Positions 6,919-9,112 of a DNA stretch of 9,112 nucleotides are shown here, in pieces. The notes below the pieces were generated by a model. It did not search any database and was not told the origin of the DNA. It saw only the letters and a list, made by a program, of their open reading frames with translations. The stretch's first letter is position 1; each line of letters begins with the position of its first letter. The translations under genes were made by a program, and so were the position numbers. The DNA is from Acidobacteriota bacterium (GTDB lineage: Bacteria; Acidobacteriota; Terriglobia; Terriglobales; Acidobacteriaceae): the NCBI GenBank assembly GCA_021819255.1, contig JAKART010000066.1, forward strand, positions 1 to 9,112. The letters are read 5' to 3'.

Positions 6919-7779
6919 ATGTCAGACGCCGTTCATGAAATCTTCGTGGAGTGGCGGTTGCCGGTAGGGCTCACAGTCTCCGTCTTTCTGGCGGCGTTGA
7001 TCTACCTGCGTGGCTGGCTGGAGCTGCGCAGGACGCGCCGGGAGCAGTTTACCGTCGAGCGGCTCGCTTCGTTTCTCTCCGGCCTGGCCCTGCTGTGGAC
7101 GGTGGTGGGCTCGCCGATGGACGGCTTCGCCGACGCTTTGTTGACCATGCACATGGTCGAGCATCTTCTGTTGATGTCGGCCATTCCCATGCTCCTGCTC
7201 TACGGGCTCCCTGTGGTGCCCATGCTGCGTGGGCTGCCCGGGCCGGTGGTGCGCTGGGTGGTGGCTCCCCTGGTGCGGATCCGCGCGCTGCGCCGGGTGT
7301 TGCAGTGGCTGGTGACGCCCGTGGTGGCGTGGCTGGCGATGAATGTGGCGTATCTGGCCTGGCATGTTCCGGCTGCGTACAACTTTGCCCTGGAAAACGA
7401 GCCGGCGCATGACGCGGAGCACCTGTGCTTCTTGTTCACCTCGCTGCTGTTCTGGTGGTACATCTTTCGGCCCTGGCCGGCCAAAGAGCGGCCTGACGAC
7501 TGGGGGATGCTGATTTATCTGGCGATGGGCGATGTGGTGATGACCATGCTCTCGGCGTTCCTCGCCTTCTGTGACCGGCCGGTCTACAGCTACTATGTGG
7601 ACAATCCCAACCCCTTTCACATTCCGGTGCTTCAGGACCAGGTGATGGGAGCAGTGGTCATGTGGGTGATCGGCTCGTTTGCCTATCTGGCGCCGGCGAT
7701 GATCATCGCCTATCGTCTGACGGGGTGGAGCGATCAAGAGAATCCAACCCAGGTGGCTCTGCGGCGGGCGGGCAAGTAA
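6919..7779 (+). CDS. ctaG: CtaG-type cytochrome c oxidase assembly protein (caa3_CtaG family)
   Basis: Polytopic membrane protein of 286 residues, about seven helices, of the family needed for active caa3 oxidase in Bacillus; the family is thought to help form the copper centres. It is unrelated to the Cox11 protein that shares the name. Visible motifs: LLTMHMVEHLLLM (74-86), WHVPAAYNFAL (148-158), HDAEHL (164-169) and QDQVMGAVVMW (239-249). The repeated His residues (H78, H82, H149, H164, H168) are candidate metal ligands. It begins 6 nt after the cytochrome b stop with only a weak AGAAG site (6905-6909), so it probably relies on readthrough from the operon. Last gene of the respiratory cluster. 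Confidence 0.92.
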   Translation: MSDAVHEIFVEWRLPVGLTVSVFLAALIYLRGWLELRRTRREQFTVERLASFLSGLALLWTVVGSPMDGFADALLTMHMVEHLLLMSAIPMLLLYGLPVVPMLRGLPGPVVRWVVAPLVRIRALRRVLQWLVTPVVAWLAMNVAYLAWHVPAAYNFALENEPAHDAEHLCFLFTSLLFWWYIFRPWPAKERPDDWGMLIYLAMGDVVMTMLSAFLAFCDRPVYSYYVDNPNPFHIPVLQDQVMGAVVMWVIGSFAYLAPAMIIAYRLTGWSDQENPTQVALRRAGK

Positions 7780-7895
7780 GAGGGCCGGCCTGTTTCCCAA
7801 TTCGAGTTGTCACCAAGCGCGTTGGATCCCAGCTTAAAGATCTGCGCGGCGAGGCGTGAAGCGGCCGATTGGTCGCGAGTTTCAGGGTCAGTTCG

Positions 7896-7933
7896 CTTTG
7901 CCGGCTCCTCTGCTCAAGGAGTTCACGGCAAGG
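7896..7933 (+). promoter_or_regulatory. Imperfect hairpin in the acs leader region
   Basis: CTTTGCCG (7896-7903) can pair with CGGCAAGG (7926-7933) with one G-U, and CTCCT (7905-7909) with AGGAG (7917-7921), leaving a 7-nt loop and a small internal loop. No T-run follows, so a simple terminator is unlikely. The 3' arm contains AAGG, which is the only candidate ribosome site for the short ORF at 7941. The rest of 7780-8010 shows no convincing promoter or terminator. Confidence 0.4.
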
Positions 7934-7940
7934 TCCTGTC

Positions 7941-8009
7941 ATGACGGCTCAGCCTGGAGAGTTGTTGTTCCCGCTCTTGCATTCCTTCCCGTGCGTTCGC
8001 ATTCATTAG
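7941..8009 (+). CDS. Possible 22-codon leader ORF before acs
   Basis: ATG 7941 opens a 22-residue frame beginning MTAQPGELLF and ending CVRIH, stopped by TAG 8007-8009, one base before the acs ATG at 8011. AAGG (7930-7933) lies 7 nt before its ATG, in the 3' arm of the hairpin at 7896-7933. The acs ATG itself has no ribosome site, so translation could reach it by reinitiation from this ORF. No recognisable product. An ORF this short could be chance. Confidence 0.3.
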   Translation: MTAQPGELLFPLLHSFPCVRIH

Positions 8010-8010
8010 T

Positions 8011-9112
8011 ATGGAGACCATGACGCGGGATTCCGGAAAGAACGTCAAATTGTCGGCGCAGGACGATCTCTTCGAGATCCACATGCATGAGGGCCGGATG
8101 TTTCCGCCACCCGCAGCCTTTGCCGCGCAGGCTCGGTTGAAGAGTCTGGCGGAGTACGAGCGGATGTACGCGCGCAGCATCGAGAACCCGGAGGAGTTCT
8201 GGGCAGAGGCGGCAGAGGAGTTGGAGTGGTTCAAGCGGTGGGAGCGGGTACTGGATGAAAAGGCGCTGCATGCGCGCTGGTTCGTGGGTGGAAAGCTGAA
8301 TCTGGCCCATAACTGCCTGGATCGCCACGTGCGGAGGCTGCGGAAAGACAAGATTGCGTTGATCTGGGAGGGCGAGCCTTGCGCGGAGGATGGCTCGGCC
8401 GAGGTGCGCCGCCTGACCTACGGTGAGTTGCTGGAGCAGGTGCAACGGTTCGCCAATGTGCTGAAGTCTCTGGGAGTGAAGAAGGGCGATCGCGTAGCGG
8501 TGTACATGGGGATGAGCCCTGAGCTGGCGATCGCCGTGCTGGCCTGCGCGCGGTTAGGGGCGGTGCATCTGGTGATCTTTGCAGGATTCGGGCCGCAGGC
8601 GATCGGGGAGCGGGTGAGGGATGGGGATTGCGCGGTTGTTGTGACCCAGGATGTCAGCTACCGGCGAGGAAACAAGGTTGGGCTGAAGGGGATGGTGGAC
8701 GAGGCGCTGGAGAGGTGCCCGGATGTGCGCAGCGTGGTGGTGTACCGGAGAGAGCCGGGGTTTCCGGTAGCGATGAGAGCAGGCCGCGATCTGGGGTGGC
8801 ATGAGGCGATGGCCGCAGCTTCCGCCGCGTGTTCCCCGGAGTGGATGGATGCCGAGGATCCGCTCTTCATCCTGTATACCAGCGGCACGACCGGCAAGCC
8901 GAAGGGGCTGGTGCATACCTCGGGGGGTTATGCTGTTCAAACCTATCTTTCGACCAAGTATGTCTTCGATCTGCGGGAGGAGGATGTTTCCTGGTGCACG
9001 GCGGATCTTGCATGGGTGACCGGGCACAGCTACGCGCTGTACGGGCCGCTGCTGACCGGAGCGACGGTGCTGCTCTATGAGGGCGCCCCGACATGGCCGG
9101 AAAAGGACCGCT
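8011..9112 (+). CDS. acs: Acetyl-CoA synthetase (AMP-forming), 3' partial
   Basis: Activates acetate with ATP and CoA to acetyl-CoA through an acetyl-AMP intermediate, in the cytoplasm. 367 residues are in the window of a family usually about 650 long; the C-terminal hinge and catalytic lysine lie to the right. An N-terminal ACAS domain is seen (YERMYARSIENPEEFWAEAA, 49-68), then the adenylation domain with LGAVHLVIFAGF (182-193), the ATP-binding P-loop YTSGTTGKPKG (289-299, 8875-8907) and CTADLAWVTGHSYALYGPL (329-347). These last motifs point to acetyl-CoA synthetase over other acyl-CoA ligases, though propionyl-CoA synthetase cannot be excluded from this part alone. ATG 8011 is chosen; ATG 8020 in the same frame is possible. 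An in-frame stop at 7942-7944 bounds the start. It sits 231 nt after ctaG, so it is probably a separate unit. Confidence 0.93.
   Translation, partial: METMTRDSGKNVKLSAQDDLFEIHMHEGRMFPPPAAFAAQARLKSLAEYERMYARSIENPEEFWAEAAEELEWFKRWERVLDEKALHARWFVGGKLNLAHNCLDRHVRRLRKDKIALIWEGEPCAEDGSAEVRRLTYGELLEQVQRFANVLKSLGVKKGDRVAVYMGMSPELAIAVLACARLGAVHLVIFAGFGPQAIGERVRDGDCAVVVTQDVSYRRGNKVGLKGMVDEALERCPDVRSVVVYRREPGFPVAMRAGRDLGWHEAMAAASAACSPEWMDAEDPLFILYTSGTTGKPKGLVHTSGGYAVQTYLSTKYVFDLREEDVSWCTADLAWVTGHSYALYGPLLTGATVLLYEGAPTWPEKDR

Noticed and set aside
6922..7800. Long minus-strand ORF (292 codons) opposite ctaG
   Set aside because: It mirrors a clear CtaG gene, is rich in His/Gln/Arg/Pro as expected of antisense frames in GC-rich coding DNA, and shows no domain.
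7780..7800. GGCCGGCC palindrome after ctaG as a terminator
   Set aside because: The palindrome has no loop of its own and is followed only by TTT; it is too weak to call.
8001..8012. TAGTAT near the acs start as a -10 promoter box
   Set aside because: Only a 4/6 match, it overlaps the start codon, and no -35 match lies at proper spacing.
1..9112. Mobile element, CRISPR array, phage, toxin-antitoxin or defence system
   Set aside because: No transposase or integrase motifs, no spaced direct repeats and no RNA gene signatures; every gene except the unknown membrane protein and the two doubtful small ORFs belongs to aerobic respiration or acetate activation.

Overview
The window reads as one tightly packed respiratory operon on the + strand, followed by the start of an acetate-activation gene. 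Dense GC-rich coding, the gene order (caa3 oxidase, then a diheme cytochrome c, then a Rieske/cytochrome b complex with a fused cytochrome c) and the sequence style suggest an aerobic bacterium, most likely Acidobacteriota. That assignment is from recalled family resemblance only; no search was run.

Layout. 1-559: 3' part of coxB (CuA domain fused to cytochrome c; the N-terminal membrane anchor lies to the left of the window). 599-2341: coxA. 2338-2934: coxC. 2939-3046: a possible 35-codon ORF. 3043-3906: a multi-pass membrane protein of unknown function. 3903-4634: diheme cytochrome c, probably membrane-tethered. 4733-5401: Rieske iron-sulfur protein. 5389-6912: cytochrome b with a C-terminal cytochrome c domain. 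6919-7779: CtaG-type oxidase assembly protein. 7780-8010: intergenic, with an imperfect hairpin and a 22-codon ORF. 8011-9112: acs, acetyl-CoA synthetase, cut by the right edge. Several junctions overlap by 4 nt (GTGA or ATGA) and most gaps are under 50 nt, so the eight respiratory genes are probably co-transcribed from a promoter to the left of the window.

How they work together. Quinol (probably menaquinol) is oxidised by the Rieske/cytochrome b complex. Electrons pass through the c domain fused to cytochrome b, probably through the diheme cytochrome c, to the c domain of CoxB, then CuA, heme a and the heme a3/CuB site, where O2 is reduced. The genes therefore encode a quinol-to-oxygen chain in which every cytochrome c is fused or likely anchored. 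CtaG would help insert copper.

Nothing here looks like a defence system, mobile element, CRISPR array or RNA gene. The most interesting signals are residue-level departures in otherwise ordinary respiratory enzymes: joint loss of the three protein ligands of the non-redox Mg site across CoxA and CoxB, a Rieske protein lacking the Ser that raises its potential, a cytochrome b with PDFA in place of the PEWY Qo motif, and b6-like heme spacing without the heme ci cysteine. There is also a hairpin plus short ORF directly before acs.
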